From positions 1,229,127,312 to 1,229,191,311 of the forward strand of contig CM066031.1 of NCBI GenBank assembly GCA_033557465.1: DNA of 64,000 nucleotides, given 5' to 3'. This DNA comes from Ichthyophis bannanicus. Lineage: Eukaryota > Chordata > Amphibia > Gymnophiona > Ichthyophiidae. The translations under genes and the position numbers were made by a program. Positions 46,655 through 57,030 of the stretch are shown one piece after another. How positions within the stretch are numbered: position 1 is the stretch's first letter; every line of letters begins with the position of its first letter. The notes below the pieces were generated by a model. That model ran no database searches. It had not been told where the DNA came from and was given only the letters and a program-made list of their open reading frames with translations.

Positions 46655-46809
46655 AGCAAGATGGCACCCTTGGGCGGGAAGGGGACCACGCATGCCTGGT
46701 AGCATGTCCCAGGGGCTTTCTTTGAAAGCTGGGGAAATGCTCCGCATGGGCTCCGTCAGCGCCAACATCACCCATATGTGAGGGATGACTTCCTGCTTGC
46801 TCCTGGAGA
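46655..46809. repeat. DIRS-6 5' terminal repeat
   Basis: Inverse of 39670-39790, with the outer extension GACTTCCTGCTTGCTCCTGG ending near 46809. Beyond it, sequence assigned to DIRS-5 resumes. Confidence 0.88.
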
Positions 46810-47395
46810 ACTCCTGTGTCCCAGCCTCTCCCACTGGCACCAGAGCTATCTATGGTCTGCTGCCCTGCAGCCGTGATCGCCCTTCTGGATACTTTTTAAA
46901 AATTTTATTTTGTCTGCCAGACCCTGCAGCTGGGAACTCTTTGTACTCCCCATCAATGGACCAGTTCAGCCAGAGACCCCGATCACTATAGGCTGCCCCC
47001 GGTAAGAAGAGGAGGAAATAGAGGAAATAAGCACTACAGAGGAGGGACCCGACACGCCAGGTGTACCCCAGGTCTGCTGCCTCAGACCCTCAACAGAGCT
47101 AAGCCAGGGACAGTGAGATACCACTGTATGACTTGCTAAATGCTGGATTTGCTCTACACCAGTGAAGGTTCTAGCATTCCTTTGTTTTGTCTTTTTCTTT
47201 TTTTTCGATAAGCCATCCAGTGGAATCCAGAATGCCCCGGAGCCTAAGCAGCTTCCTTCTGCTGGAGACTGAGAAATAGTGACTTGAAGAGACTTACAGA
47301 GTAACATTATCAAACCAGTGGTTCTCAGTTTCCATTTGCTGGTTTGTGGGCATAAACCCACACATCTGGAATGGACTGGAGGGATGATTAGGAAG
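46810..47395 (-). mobile_element. DIRS-5 5' end (right flank of DIRS-6)
   Basis: The right edge CTGGAATGGACTGGAGGGAT, then GATTAGGAAGAGGG, parallels the DIRS-4 5' edge (TGGAGGACTAAACTGGAGGA and CGATAAGGAAA), suggesting a family II-like terminus. The stretch in between has no recognised domain. Together with the gag at 38041-39616 it would form one element into which DIRS-6 inserted. The pairing is inferred from position and similarity. Confidence 0.5.
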
Positions 47396-47491
47396 AGGGC
47401 ATTGAGTCAAACAGGACAAAGGTTTTGTAGGAAATTAAATATACCGTAGGATCTCTATAGATAGAAATTCTGTGTAAAAAAGGGAAAGGAA

Positions 47492-49138
47492 ATGGCAGTG
47501 GGGATGTACCACTGCCCACCTGGCCAGAGTAAACAGACAGATGATGAAATGTTAAAAGAAAATAGGAAAGCATGCAAAGCTTACAACACAGTAATAATGG
47601 GAGATTTCAATTGCCCCAGCATTGACTGGGTCAGTGTTACATCAGGCCATGCTAGGGAGATGAAGTTTCTAGATGAAATAAATGACTGCTTCATGGAGCA
47701 GCTGATTTAGGAACCAACTCAAGGAGGAAGCTATTTTAGACTTAGTGCTTAGTGGAACACAGGATCTCATGTGAGAGGTAACACTGTTGGAGCTGCTTGG
47801 CAATAGCAATCATAAAATAAACCACACTTGATTTAATAAATAGAGGGTGGATAATAAGGAAATCCACTGCACTGCCATTTAACTTCCAAAAAAAAAAAGA
47901 CTATAGTAAAATAAGGAAAATGGTTAAGAAAAAACTAAAAGAAGCAACTACAAAGTTAAGAATTTACATCAAGTCTGGACATTATTTAAATATACTGTCT
48001 TGGAAGCAGAGACCAGATGCATTCCACACTTTAAGAAAGCTACAACAGCCTCATTCCACCTAAGAGAAAATCCTTAAGAAAATGGAAAAAAGAGCAAAAT
48101 GGCAAAAACATGAAACATAACGTACTGGCAAATTAAATGCAAGGCATTGATAAAGTAGGCAAATAGAATTTGAAAATTAGTTTGCAATGGAAACAAAAGT
48201 TCATAACAAACTTTTACAAGTACATTCTTAGCAAACCTCCTGTGAGAGATCCAGTTGGATCCTTAGATGATCGGGGGGTAAAAAAGGCACTAAGACAGGA
48301 TAAGCCATAGCGGAGAGACTGAATTAATTCTGTGCTTCAGTCTTTACTGAAGATGATGTAAAAATCGTACCCATGACAGAAATAATATTTAAAGGTGATG
48401 TATCAGAGGAACTGAAACAAATTGACAAACCAGGAATTGATAAACTAAAGAGCAGCAAATCACCTGGACTGGATGGCATACCTCCCAGGGTGCTGAAAGA
48501 ACTGAAATCTGAGATCACAGACCTACTTTTAGAAATATGTGAACTATCCTTAAAATCATCTGTAGTACCGTCCTAAGGGTTGGAGAGTGGCCAATATAAT
48601 GCCAAGTTTTAAACAGGATTCCAGGGGTGATGTGGGAAACTACAGACCAGCGAGCTTGACATCTGTACCAGGCAAAATGGTAGAAACCATTATAAAAAAA
48701 CAAATTAATGAACGTGTAGCTAGTCATGACTTAATGGAAGAAAGCCAACATGGATTTAGCCAAGGGAAGTCTTGTCTTACTAGTCTGTTATATTTTTTTT
48801 AAAGATGTAAATGAGCAGGTAGATTAAGGTGAGCTGGTTAATATAGTGTATATGGATTTGCAGAAAGCCTTTGACAAGTCACTCATGAGACACTTGTGGA
48901 GATTAAAAAGTCATTGGATAGGAGGCAGTGTACTACTGTGGATCAGGAACTGGTTAAAAGATAGAAAGCAGAGAGTAGGGCTGAATGGCCAATTTTCTCA
49001 ATGGAGAAAGGTGAATATTGTGTACTCCAAGGATCTGTGCTGGACCTGCTGCTTTTTAACATATTCATAAATGACCTGGAAATGGGAATAACGAGTGAGA
49101 TGATAAAAGTTGCTTTTGACACAAAATTATTCAGTATA
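47492..49138 (+). pseudogene. LINE endonuclease and RT, 5' part
   Basis: PPGQSKQTDDEML and VIMGDFNCPSIDW with ILDLVLSGTQD-like continuation mark the endonuclease end (47510-47770). RT follows: LKSSKSPGLDGIPPRVLKEL (48445-48505), NYRPASLTSVPGKMVETIIK, ESQHGFSQGKSCLTSLLYF, YMDLQKAFDK (48847-48880), WLKDRKQRVGLNGQFSQW, a frame-shifted GSVLDLLLFNIFINDLE, and VAFDTKLF in place of FADDTKLF just before the DIRS-7 insertion. Many stops. Confidence 0.85.
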
Positions 49139-49290
49139 TTCCTTTGCGTCCCTCTAGTCCAGTCCCGGAACCATAGAGTTGTGAACCTCCACCAGTAGCT
49201 TTGGAGACTGAAAGATGTCATCGCTTTGATGTCACTGGTATATCTAGGCAAACACCGCCCCTTTCCACCAGTACTTTCAGTCTCCAAGCA

Positions 49291-50715
49291 GCTTGGAGGT
49301 TCTGAGCACAGGGCTGGGCTCAGTGAGAACAAATAAGCAGAGCTTGGGTTTTTGAAATTTACTCCTTTTGGTTTATTTTCCCTGTTTGATTTGGTTACTT
49401 CGTTTTCTTTTATGTCAGATCTGCTGCTGCTGTAAGGGTTCCTGTGTCTGTGGACCTTTATTTTTTGTTTCTAAAGGATCAGGGAGTTCTTCCCCCTCCC
49501 TCTCTGCATTGCCCCAGTGTCTAAACAAGCACAGGGGAGACAGTGCTGATCCGTGGCCTCCCTGCTCCCGAACCCGCGTTGAAGGGGTGAGGAGCAGGTG
49601 GAAGGCGGGCAGTTGCAGCAGCAGCGATGCAGGGGCTGAGAAGCCTGTGAAGGTTGTGCCCAGATCAATCAGAGCAGAGAGCCGCCGGAGCTGAAGCCGT
49701 TAAAAAGGCTGTGCTCCGGTGTCCTGTTGGCTCCTTTCCCTCACTCCCCTCCCCCTCCCCTTCCCCCCCCGGGATCGGCGGCGGTGGTAAGTACCCACGC
49801 AGATCTGCTTTGGGGAGCTGGTTTAAACTGGGAGGGGAGGCTTTGCGGCGGCTCCCGGAGTTGCAGGGTGCTCGGGGCCTTGCCGCGGGGGGTGAGAGAG
49901 TGTGCTTTTTTGAGCGGGAATGCTGGCAGCGGCCATTTTGAGGGCCGCGTTTTCCACGGCAGGATTTATTTGGTTAGGTAGACAGCCTTGCTCCTGGGCT
50001 TACTTGGGGGGAGCAGATAAGAAGCATTTAGTGTGCAAATTCTAGTCTGATTTTGATTTTTGCCTTTAATTTACTTTAACTTTATTTTTGATTCAGTTGC
50101 CTTTGATTAATTGGCAACCGGGGATTAGTTCCTTTTAGTTAGGAGCAAATATCCTTATTTACAATGATTTTAAATTTGAGCCGGCCTCTTTAAGTTTGTA
50201 CATAGGAACATGAGATATGCCATACTGGGTCAGACCAAGGTCCATCAAGCCCAGTATTCTGGGCTTGATGGACCTTGTATGGCAGCTCTCGCCTTCCCTC
50301 CTCAATTATTTTTGCTTGCTGCAGGTATTTGCCGGTGCGGATCTCTCTCCCTTGACTACGGGAGAGCGCTCCGGGACCCGTACATCCGCACTGCAGCTGT
50401 GTGAGACGGAGTCTCTCCGTTGCTGCGGGATTTAATTTTACACTGTGGAACCGGCTGAGCGGTCCTCGCCGCAGCTGCCAGGCGCATCAGCGCGGTTTGC
50501 GGATCGGAGCACTTCAAGGTGGTAGGAGCAAGAAGTGTGGCTTTCTGCCCTGCAGGTAAGGCCTTCGGGCTCTGTCGGTCTGCTGAGGCCTCCTTTTTTT
50601 GGGGCCATTTTCTCTCTGGGTGTTTGGACCGCATGACAAAAGTTGCAGTGAGATGCCTGTGTGAGGAAGACAACAGGCAGAATAACTAGTTTTTTGGGCC
50701 TAGTGTTTCTTTCTT
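49291..50715 (+). other. DIRS-7 5' leader with LINE-tail palindrome
   Basis: GC-rich leader (49500-49980) without a recognised domain, then AT-rich sequence. At 50208-50280 a copy of the LINE 3'-end sequence (ATACTGGGTCAGACCAAGGT type) is folded back on itself. No gag motif is visible before the L1-like insertion. Confidence 0.4.
50236..50277. repeat. perfect 19-bp inverted repeat with 4-nt loop
   Basis: CAAGGTCCATCAAGCCCAG (50236-50254) and its exact reverse complement (50259-50277) flank TATT. Both arms are the 3'-end motif of the LINE family found at 58037 onward, so a tail-to-tail fold-back of the LINE/SINE end has formed. Confidence 0.9.
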
Positions 50716-50980
50716 TTGTTGGTAGGTTTTTGTGTTTTTTTTTAATTTGAATTTCAGTCATTACAATAACCAAACAAGAATAAAGAAACATATTGTACAC
50801 CAGCAACGATAAACAATTGTACTTAGGAAAACCTCACCCATATTGAGGTAATACAATCAAATATGTTGGGACAATATTTAGCCCTCATCAAGGGAGTACA
50901 CCTGCATTTAGATAAAATATCAAAGAAAACATTAAAAAGAAAAACAGGCCCTAAGGCCACCAAATTGGGGGTCAATTAAA

Positions 50981-52108
50981 TTAAACCTCACCATCCCCAG
51001 TTGTACCCTGCTTATCACTGAGAAATTTTTCCAGATGGGAAATATCAAGAAAAACATATGATGCACCCTGATAAGTGATTAAACACTTACAGGGAAAACG
51101 CAGGAAAAAGGTAGCACCCAATGCCAAAACACGGGGCTTCAAGGATAGAAATTGCCGCCGCCGCAATTGGGTGCTACGCGATACATCTGGAAAAACTTGT
51201 ACAGCTTGCCCACAAAACTTGGCTGCTTTCATTTTGAAAAAGGCTTTCAAGATACACTGCTTTACCAAGATAGATGAAAAAGTAACCAACAATGTGGAGC
51301 GCTGGGTGATTAAATCCTGGGAATCTTCTAAAAAGGCAGTTAAGTTAGCAATGGAGGGAACAATTTCATCAAGATCTCCCTCAACGGGATTAACCTTTTT
51401 TGACCTTGAGGGTATATAATAAATTTGTACCACATCAATATCGTCTAAAATAACCAAAACTTCCTTAAGATACTTCTCAAACAATATTTTAGACGATAAT
51501 AAAGAAGAGCAGGGAAAATTTAAAAAACGTAAATTACAGGCCCTAAATGAGTTTTCAAGAGCTTCCATCTTAGAGTGCAAAATCAATGAATCCTTAATTG
51601 CGGCCACATTCACAGTCTGTAGTGGAAGCACTTGAGACTCTAATTTATTAACCTTCAAATCCATTGAGGACATTTTCTCATCAAGCTGCCGTATTGACAC
51701 AGCTGCTTCCTGAGAAAATTGACAAAAAGAACTTAATGCAAAAGAAACCTTAGAATCGATAGACTGCAAAGCCCCCCAAAGATCCTTCAGGGTAATCTCA
51801 GCATTAGAAGGCAAAGCAGGAAGTTCAGAAGAACCCTCCAAAGTTGTCAACGAAACAGGAGTAGGGAAATCTACCACTACTCTATCTTTTGAAACCTGCC
51901 CTATTAAAACACCAGGACTAACCAAACTCTGTGAAGTAGGGCACACTGGAGGGGATCTCCCTCCGGGGCTCAATGAAGCTCCTTCGGGAGAAGACTGCGC
52001 TAGGGGGAGTGGGGCAAAATGCTTATCCAACGGTCCGACCGGTTTGGAACTCTCCGGACCGGCCGCCTGTGGCTTATCCTGTAATTTACCCTTCCGCTTA
52101 CCCATCAT
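50981..52108 (-). CDS. L1-type ORF1 protein, intact 375 codons
   Basis: An RNA-binding, trimer-forming L1 ORF1 protein. The N-terminal 110 residues are Pro/Ser-rich and basic (MMGKRKGKLQDKPQAAG). A coiled coil follows at about residues 120-185 (VSIRQLDEKMSSMDLKVNKL). Then comes the ORF1 RRM start SKMEALENSFRACNLRFLNF (position of the usual LENRSRRNNLR) with YYIPSRSKK. The C-terminal domain has STLLVTFSSILVKQCILKAF and TQLRRRQFLSLKPRVLALGA, ending LEKFLSDKQGTTGDGEV. The start ATG follows the 5' region and no stop or shift interrupts it. It is one of the few undamaged transposon ORFs here. Confidence 0.88.
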   Translation of the reverse strand: MMGKRKGKLQDKPQAAGPESSKPVGPLDKHFAPLPLAQSSPEGASLSPGGRSPPVCPTSQSLVSPGVLIGQVSKDRVVVDFPTPVSLTTLEGSSELPALPSNAEITLKDLWGALQSIDSKVSFALSSFCQFSQEAAVSIRQLDEKMSSMDLKVNKLESQVLPLQTVNVAAIKDSLILHSKMEALENSFRACNLRFLNFPCSSLLSSKILFEKYLKEVLVILDDIDVVQIYYIPSRSKKVNPVEGDLDEIVPSIANLTAFLEDSQDLITQRSTLLVTFSSILVKQCILKAFFKMKAAKFCGQAVQVFPDVSRSTQLRRRQFLSLKPRVLALGATFFLRFPCKCLITYQGASYVFLDISHLEKFLSDKQGTTGDGEV

Positions 52109-52380
52109 AAAAGGAAAACGAAAACTTACAGTAAAAAACCTAAACCGAAGGACTCATATAGGCATATACCTAAGCAAACCCCCTCTATCCCCCTAGTACC
52201 TGGAAAGGAAATCAAACAGCACAGCAAATTCTCACTAGTGTCGCAGTGACGTCGAAGGGGCGTCAAAGGGGCAGGACCTGCCCCTTTAACCACGCCCCTT
52301 CAAAACACGCCCCGCGGTCGCGCTCCGCGGTCGCGGAGAAAACCCAGAAACCCTTTTATAGGTACAAAGAGGAAACACCA

Positions 52381-52631
52381 ATACGGGTTCAGTCCCACGG
52401 CCCGATAGACAGGGCCCAGCTCACCCCCTCACTCTGCAGGTAGGCTCCGGCGGCAGGGAAACAGATGACTGCTTTTAAAGCCTCTAGGTCCCAACAGAGG
52501 CTGGCTGCCCCGGGCGTGCCTGCCCGATGGAACAGGGCAGTGTCAGCTACACAATACGGGTTCAGTCCCGGAAGTCCCACGGCCCGATAGACAGGGCCCA
52601 GCTCACCCCCTCACTCTGCAGGTAGGCTCCG
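52381..52631 (-). repeat. duplicated block in the 5' region of the ORF1-only element
   Basis: Bases 52381-52449 recur at 52554-52631, both starting ATACGGGTTCAGTCCC and ending CTCTGCAGGTAGGCTCCG. The second copy has a 9-bp insertion (GGAAGTCCC). The copies are 173 bp apart, so the 5' end looks like one full and one partial tandem unit, reminiscent of the promoter monomers of some L1 families. The element's outermost 5' base lies at the end of the second unit. Confidence 0.85.
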
Positions 52632-52647
52632 TTGTTGGTAGGTTTTT

Positions 52648-54369
52648 TTGAGGCTTGCGGAGGATTCCTCAGCTTTCAGGGGACTGTCGTCAGACCTCTT
52701 TATTTTTGAGTTTGTTCTTAGTTTATAGGACAGCAGTTGTGGCATTGATTCCACATGTTCTTTCCCTTCTAATCATGTCTCTGAGGAGCATCTGTTAAGT
52801 CCCAGGATGTTAGGCAAATTGCCAGTTTTAAGTTCCAGAGCAGGTATTTGTAAGGAGGGACAGGCTGGAAGTGGGCCTTTGTGTATTCTATATTGACAGT
52901 TGCCCAAAGGCCTGTGTTTCACAGGGACAGGTTTAGGAATCCTTAGGATATAAAGAAGAATATAGCAGTTACCTGTCAATCAAGGAGTGCCTGGGCTAAG
53001 GTCTATGGCCACCAGAGGGCAGCGGATGCACTCAATGGGGCCTTTCTCTGACTGTGTATGCAGCAGTTTCAGATTGCTTATTCTCTGTAATGCTGCAACT
53101 GCTGTTTATATAACCAAGACTGCAGCTTTTACCTTCTGTATCGTTTGTTGGTCTCTGTTGCCCTAACAGCCACAGCTGCTCATGATTCACATATAGTATT
53201 CAGGGCCCCCATCCCTGGGGGGGGGGGGTAAAATACGAAATTGTGTTACTCCTTAAATTCACACAGGCAGCAACCTCTAAGACCTCCATTTGCAAGGTGC
53301 CTGGGTGTTTCCTAGCTTAAGGGGGGATCACTTATCGTGCCCTTCCCCGGAAGTTCTCATCTATTTCTAGAGCTGGATTTCAAAAGGACAAAGAAACTCT
53401 CTAGTGAGTGAGAGCCTTGTTCATTTTGAGCGAACACGGTTGATGTATTTGGGGGCTTTTGGTGCCCTGAACCCCACGAGCTGGACGCTATTTGTTTACT
53501 TCCAGGAGTTCTGCTCTCCAGCTCCCTGGCAGATGTAGCAGGCTGGTAGGGGGGGAGCAACGCCTCCTGCAACGGTGAATCCCTCAGGATAAGGGGGGAA
53601 GGAAAGCAGGGGGGGGGGCAGCGGGGCCTGCTAGCTTTTGCACAGCAATAACAGCAGTTCGGGTAAGTTTAGCTGATCTGCTTTGATTTCATTGGAGGTG
53701 GCTGGAGCTTGATTTTTGGAGTCCTATATATCCTTTCCCGGCCGTGCCCAAAACTCTCGGGATCCCAACTTCTGACTACATATTCCTATCAAATGGTAGT
53801 AAGTGAACATCGCAGATGGAAAGTCACTATTAGAACAGAGTGCATAGGATGGGTGCAATTTCCTGAAATGTGCAAAAAAAAAAAAAAAATTTAACCCAGC
53901 TGCAGAGTATGGATTAAACTTTTTCAGTAGGTCTTCAAAGGTTGTTAAAAAAAAAAAAAAAGAGGGGCCTAGCTATGTTGGTTTACAAGAATTTCCTTCC
54001 GCTGTCCATAGCAGGTCCTATAAGGCATTAGTCAGTTGATATGGCAGGGTAATATTTGGGCTTAGCTGCTGTGATATAGCGCTATGATCCGCTGTACACA
54101 TATTCAAGTCAATAGGAATTATGGTGGTAGCTCTCTTGGACAGTTCTAAAAGGTGCTTGGATGAGCGCCTTGGCCAGGCCCCATGTGTGGAATGCTCTGC
54201 CATACGCATTATGTTATGAGAGGGGTTTTATAGTTCTGTGGTTTCTTGAGGGACAATATTCCCGTTTAGTTTGGCTTTGTTTGATTTATAAGGTTTGGCG
54301 GTAGATTTGTAATGTCTTCATTTTGGCTATATGTGGTTTCTTTTCCTTCTGTAAAAGGCGGCTCAGCAG
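52648..54369 (+). other. DIRS-7 internal sequence, unassigned
   Basis: Between the L1-like insertion and the RT remnant. Contains runs G10 (53219-53228), A14 (53875) and A16 (53946) but no convincing gag blocks. Expected to be the DIRS-7 gag by position. Confidence 0.35.
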
Positions 54370-54840
54370 AGAGAGGTCGCTGAATAGGACTCTGGCCTTT
54401 GAGGCTATTTTGGCTCCCATTCCATTTATCATAGGTTCTCCAGTACGGAGAGTATCTGCTAGTGTTCAGTGTCTGTCTTAATGGGGGCCAGAAGTGCGCA
54501 GCCAGGCTAGTTCTCTCGCAGCACTAGCAGCAGCTCAGATTCTGGAAGGCATACATCATATGCTGTGTTTGCGGGATGGCTTGCATGCTGCTTGGCATCA
54601 GCCTTGGAGCTCCATCGGCCCGTATTAGATTCCTTTGTCCAGTCTTCCTGCTGAGCTCCGCAAAAGTTTCAGGCGGTCGCAGGAACGCTCCAGCGGCTGC
54701 TTCAACTTAAAGCGGTGGTGCCGGTGCCGGCAGCCCAATACGGTTGATGCTCCCTCTACTTTGTGGTTCCAAAGAAGGAAGGCTCGCTTCGCCCGATTCT
54801 GAATTTTAAAAGGGTGAATCGGTGTCTGCCCAAAGAATTC
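54370..54840 (+). pseudogene. DIRS-7 gag end and reverse transcriptase start
   Basis: In changing frames the plus strand reads LPAELRKSFRRSQERLQRLL, then YFVVPKKEGSLRPILNFKRV (54760-54825), the opening block of DIRS RT. The catalytic core with YLDD and the RNase H that should follow are not found before the recombinase remnant, so a large internal deletion is likely. Confidence 0.68.
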
Positions 54841-55329
54841 TCCCGGAGCATTCCTTAAATCCCGAAAGAAACCGTACTGACATACATAATCAGTTCAATC
54901 AGCTACTGGCAGGACACAATGCACTCTTGCATGCTTTTTTGCTTCGTTGGTCTAGAAGTGTAGTCTTTACCAGGTGGTATAATGGGAACTTCGCTGCAGG
55001 TTCTCGGCTTCTTCTTTGCTGACTCAATTGCCACTGCAGAATGGGAAAGCTGTATTTTCTAATACCAGGGGCTAGTTGACCTTAAAAAAAAAAAAAAAAA
55101 ATGGAATGTCTAGCTTGGTGCAGGTAGACAGAATGGGACGTTCCTCTAGCAGGAAGGCTGTGGATTTCTATGCCTGTCATAGGAAGTTCTTTCTGCTGCA
55201 TTGTGTTGGCGCGGAAGTAGCTTCTCAACATCGGCTGAAGGAATTTTTGGTTAAGAGATGTCTTTGTAAAAAAACAAAAAAAAAACAAACAAACCAAAAA
55301 CGTATTCAGCTGTCCTAAATTGGCCTGTT

Positions 55330-56400
55330 CTTGATTGACATTTTGAAACTAGGCAGGCGCAGGCCTCGGTACTACGTGAGTGGGTGCACACCTTGCACTT
55401 CCAGGAGGTGTGGACTCACTGTCTGGAAGAGAGCCCTAGCGATCTTCTTTAGCGTGCGATAGGAGAGTAGGTGGTTCACTGAATCGATCGTTGGGGGCAC
55501 TGCTTTGTCCTTACAGGCTCCCATTGGGGGAGTTTGGGGGGACGAGAGCATGCTTCCGGTGGTCGCAGTATTTACGGCAGTCTACTCGCCTGGAACAGGA
55601 AAGGATCAGGGAGTTGAAGTGACTAGAGTCTGATTTGCTTTATGTGGCAAATGTGCATTATGGTGTGATTCGAGTGCTGGCGAATATAATTGGCTTCTTT
55701 GGGGTTCTCCCGGAGGTCTCTCTGGTGGGGGAATGGGGCGGCTGACGGTTCGTCCAAGTCAAGGCTCAGTAAGCTCCCAGTTAGTAGTCTTTGTCTTGTC
55801 CTTTCCTCCGCTGGTAGCCTTTTGCTCCGCTTGGAGGAGTTCAGAGTTGCAGGCGCTGTCTGGTAAGGAGCCATATTTGTCCTTTTTCAGTCGCAAGGTA
55901 GTGTTGCGCACGCTCCCAGCTTTTTGGGCAAAGGTGGTTTTGATTTTTTCACGTCTCCAGATGGTGTCTCTTCCGGGGTTTTCGGTTACATCTTTTGGAC
56001 GTTCGACGGATGCTTAAGATGTATCTCTGTAGAACGGCGTCTTTCAGGAAGTCCAACAGGTTGTTTGTCGCCTTTGGAGGCCCGCGGAAGGGAGAGGCGG
56101 TGACAAAGCCCTCTTTTTCGCGGTGGCTAAAGGAGTCTATTGCATCAGCCTACTGGTAGAAGGGTAAGGTGGTTCCGGTTGGTTTGTGTGCGCATTCCAC
56201 CTGGGTGCAGGCGGTGTCTTGGGCGGAGTTCCGTTTAGTGCCGGTCAAGGAGATTTGTAGGTTGTTGGGTGGCAACTTGGTACTCGCTGCATTCCTTTGC
56301 GCGGCACTTTCAATTTGATGTGCAGGCGCGAGTGGATGGACGTTTTGGGTTCAGCAGTACTTCAGGCTGGGCTTCAAGGTCCCTCCCGTTGATATTCACT
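55330..56400 (+). pseudogene. DIRS-7 tyrosine recombinase
   Basis: TQASVLREWVHTLHF-like N-terminal part, then CSAWRSSELQALSGKEPYLS (Arg box kept, about 55820-55890), FFSRKVVLRTLPAFWAKVVL and RLQMVSLPGF. After frameshifts: WLKESIASAY, CAHSTWVQAVSWAEF (the Arg of H-x-x-R is Trp) and ATWYSLHSFARHFQFDVQAR (nucleophile Tyr replaced by Phe; 56270-56330). Loss of two catalytic residues makes it inactive independently of the frameshifts. Confidence 0.85.
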
Positions 56401-56424
56401 GCTCTGTTACATCCTCTATGGTTC

Positions 56425-57030
56425 CGGGACTGGACTAGAGGGACGCAAAGGAAGGGAAAATTAGACTTACCTGCTAATTGTTGTTCCTTAAGGAACTCTA
56501 GTCCAGTCCCAGATCCCTCCCAGTATATTACGCGGCGTGCAGCCTGAAGTTTAAAAAAAAAAAAAAAAGGAAAGGAAAGGAAAAGGACTACAGAAATCTG
56601 GACGACAGGGAGATGGATTGAGAGACAGGTTTTCGAAGAGAATTGGTCCTGTTCTGGAGGTACATGGGAAAGTCACTAGGTGACCCTTTTTTGCGCAGCA
56701 GTGCCCTGTGGGCTCTGGAGCGTGGTTATTCTGTCTTTAGGAGCTAGACGTTTTTGGCTGAGTTACGGGGACGTATTGTTCCTGGGCAGTTTTAACTACT
56801 TCTGTTCCGTTATGCTTAATTCGGTAGCTACTTATTGTTTGCTCTGCTGAGTCTGCTTTGTCAATAGGTACTGGTGGAAAGGGGCGGTGTTTGCCTAGAT
56901 ATACCAGTGACATCAAAGCGATGACATCTTTCAGTCTCCAAAGCTGCTGGTGGAGGTTCACAACTCTATGGTTCCGGGACTGGACTAGAGTTCCTTAAGG
57001 AACAACAATTAGCAGGTAAGTCTAATTTTC
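56425..57030. repeat. DIRS-7 ICR and 3' terminal repeat
   Basis: The ICR holds GGACTGGACTAGAGGGACGC joined to AAATTAGACTTACCTGCTAA and the palindrome GTTCCTTAAGGAAC (56483-56496). The terminus carries the same palindrome (56990-57003) followed by AACAATTAGCAGGTAAGTCT, ending AATTTTC at the LINE junction. CAG-GTAAGT is a perfect 5' splice-site match at the sense 3' end. A shared AACAACAATTA-x-CAGGTAAGT links family III with family II. Confidence 0.9.

Larger units (their letters stand above)
39617..46809 (-). mobile_element. DIRS-6: family I DIRS with gag, RT/RNase H and YR, hit by LTR unit B
   Basis: The 3' terminal repeat (39617-39790) pairs with the inverted 5' terminal repeat (46655-46809; shared GGAGCATTTCCCCAGCTTTC-type and CCCAGGACATGCTACC-type blocks). 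The ICR at 39850-39955 joins both outer edges. Minus strand gives gag, RT, RNase H and YR in order. Without the 1.5-kb LTR unit the element is about 5.7 kb, a normal DIRS size, so it is structurally complete but carries frameshifts. Confidence 0.92.
50732..52631 (-). mobile_element. ORF1-only L1-like retroelement (HAL1-like layout)
   Basis: Flanked by the 16-bp duplication TTGTTGGTAGGTTTTT (50716-50731 and 52632-52647). The minus strand holds a 5' region with a repeated block, one ORF for an L1-type ORF1 protein, about 240 bp of 3' UTR and a short A-rich end (T-rich on plus at 50735-50743). No ORF2 is present between the duplications. It was therefore mobilised as an ORF1-only unit or from an internally deleted template. 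Inserted in DIRS-7. Confidence 0.9.
49139..57030 (+). mobile_element. DIRS-7: family III DIRS, carrying an ORF1-only L1-like element
   Basis: The 5' terminal repeat 49139-49290 pairs with the inverted 3' repeat 56880-57030 (GTCCAGTCCCGGAACCATAG, TTGTGAACCTCCACCAG and GATGTCATCGCTTTGATGTC). The ICR 56425-56520 joins the inverses of both edges (GGACTAGAGGGACGCAAAGG and AAAATTAGACTTACCTGC). Plus-strand remnants: gag/RT near 54370-54840 and YR 55330-56400. Most of RT and RNase H is lost. It is the only DIRS here on the plus strand and splits a LINE. Confidence 0.9.

Noticed and set aside
49727..49981. GC-rich stretch as a host CpG-island promoter
   Set aside because: It lies inside DIRS-7 between its 5' repeat and internal sequence; no host exon or conserved gene start is near.
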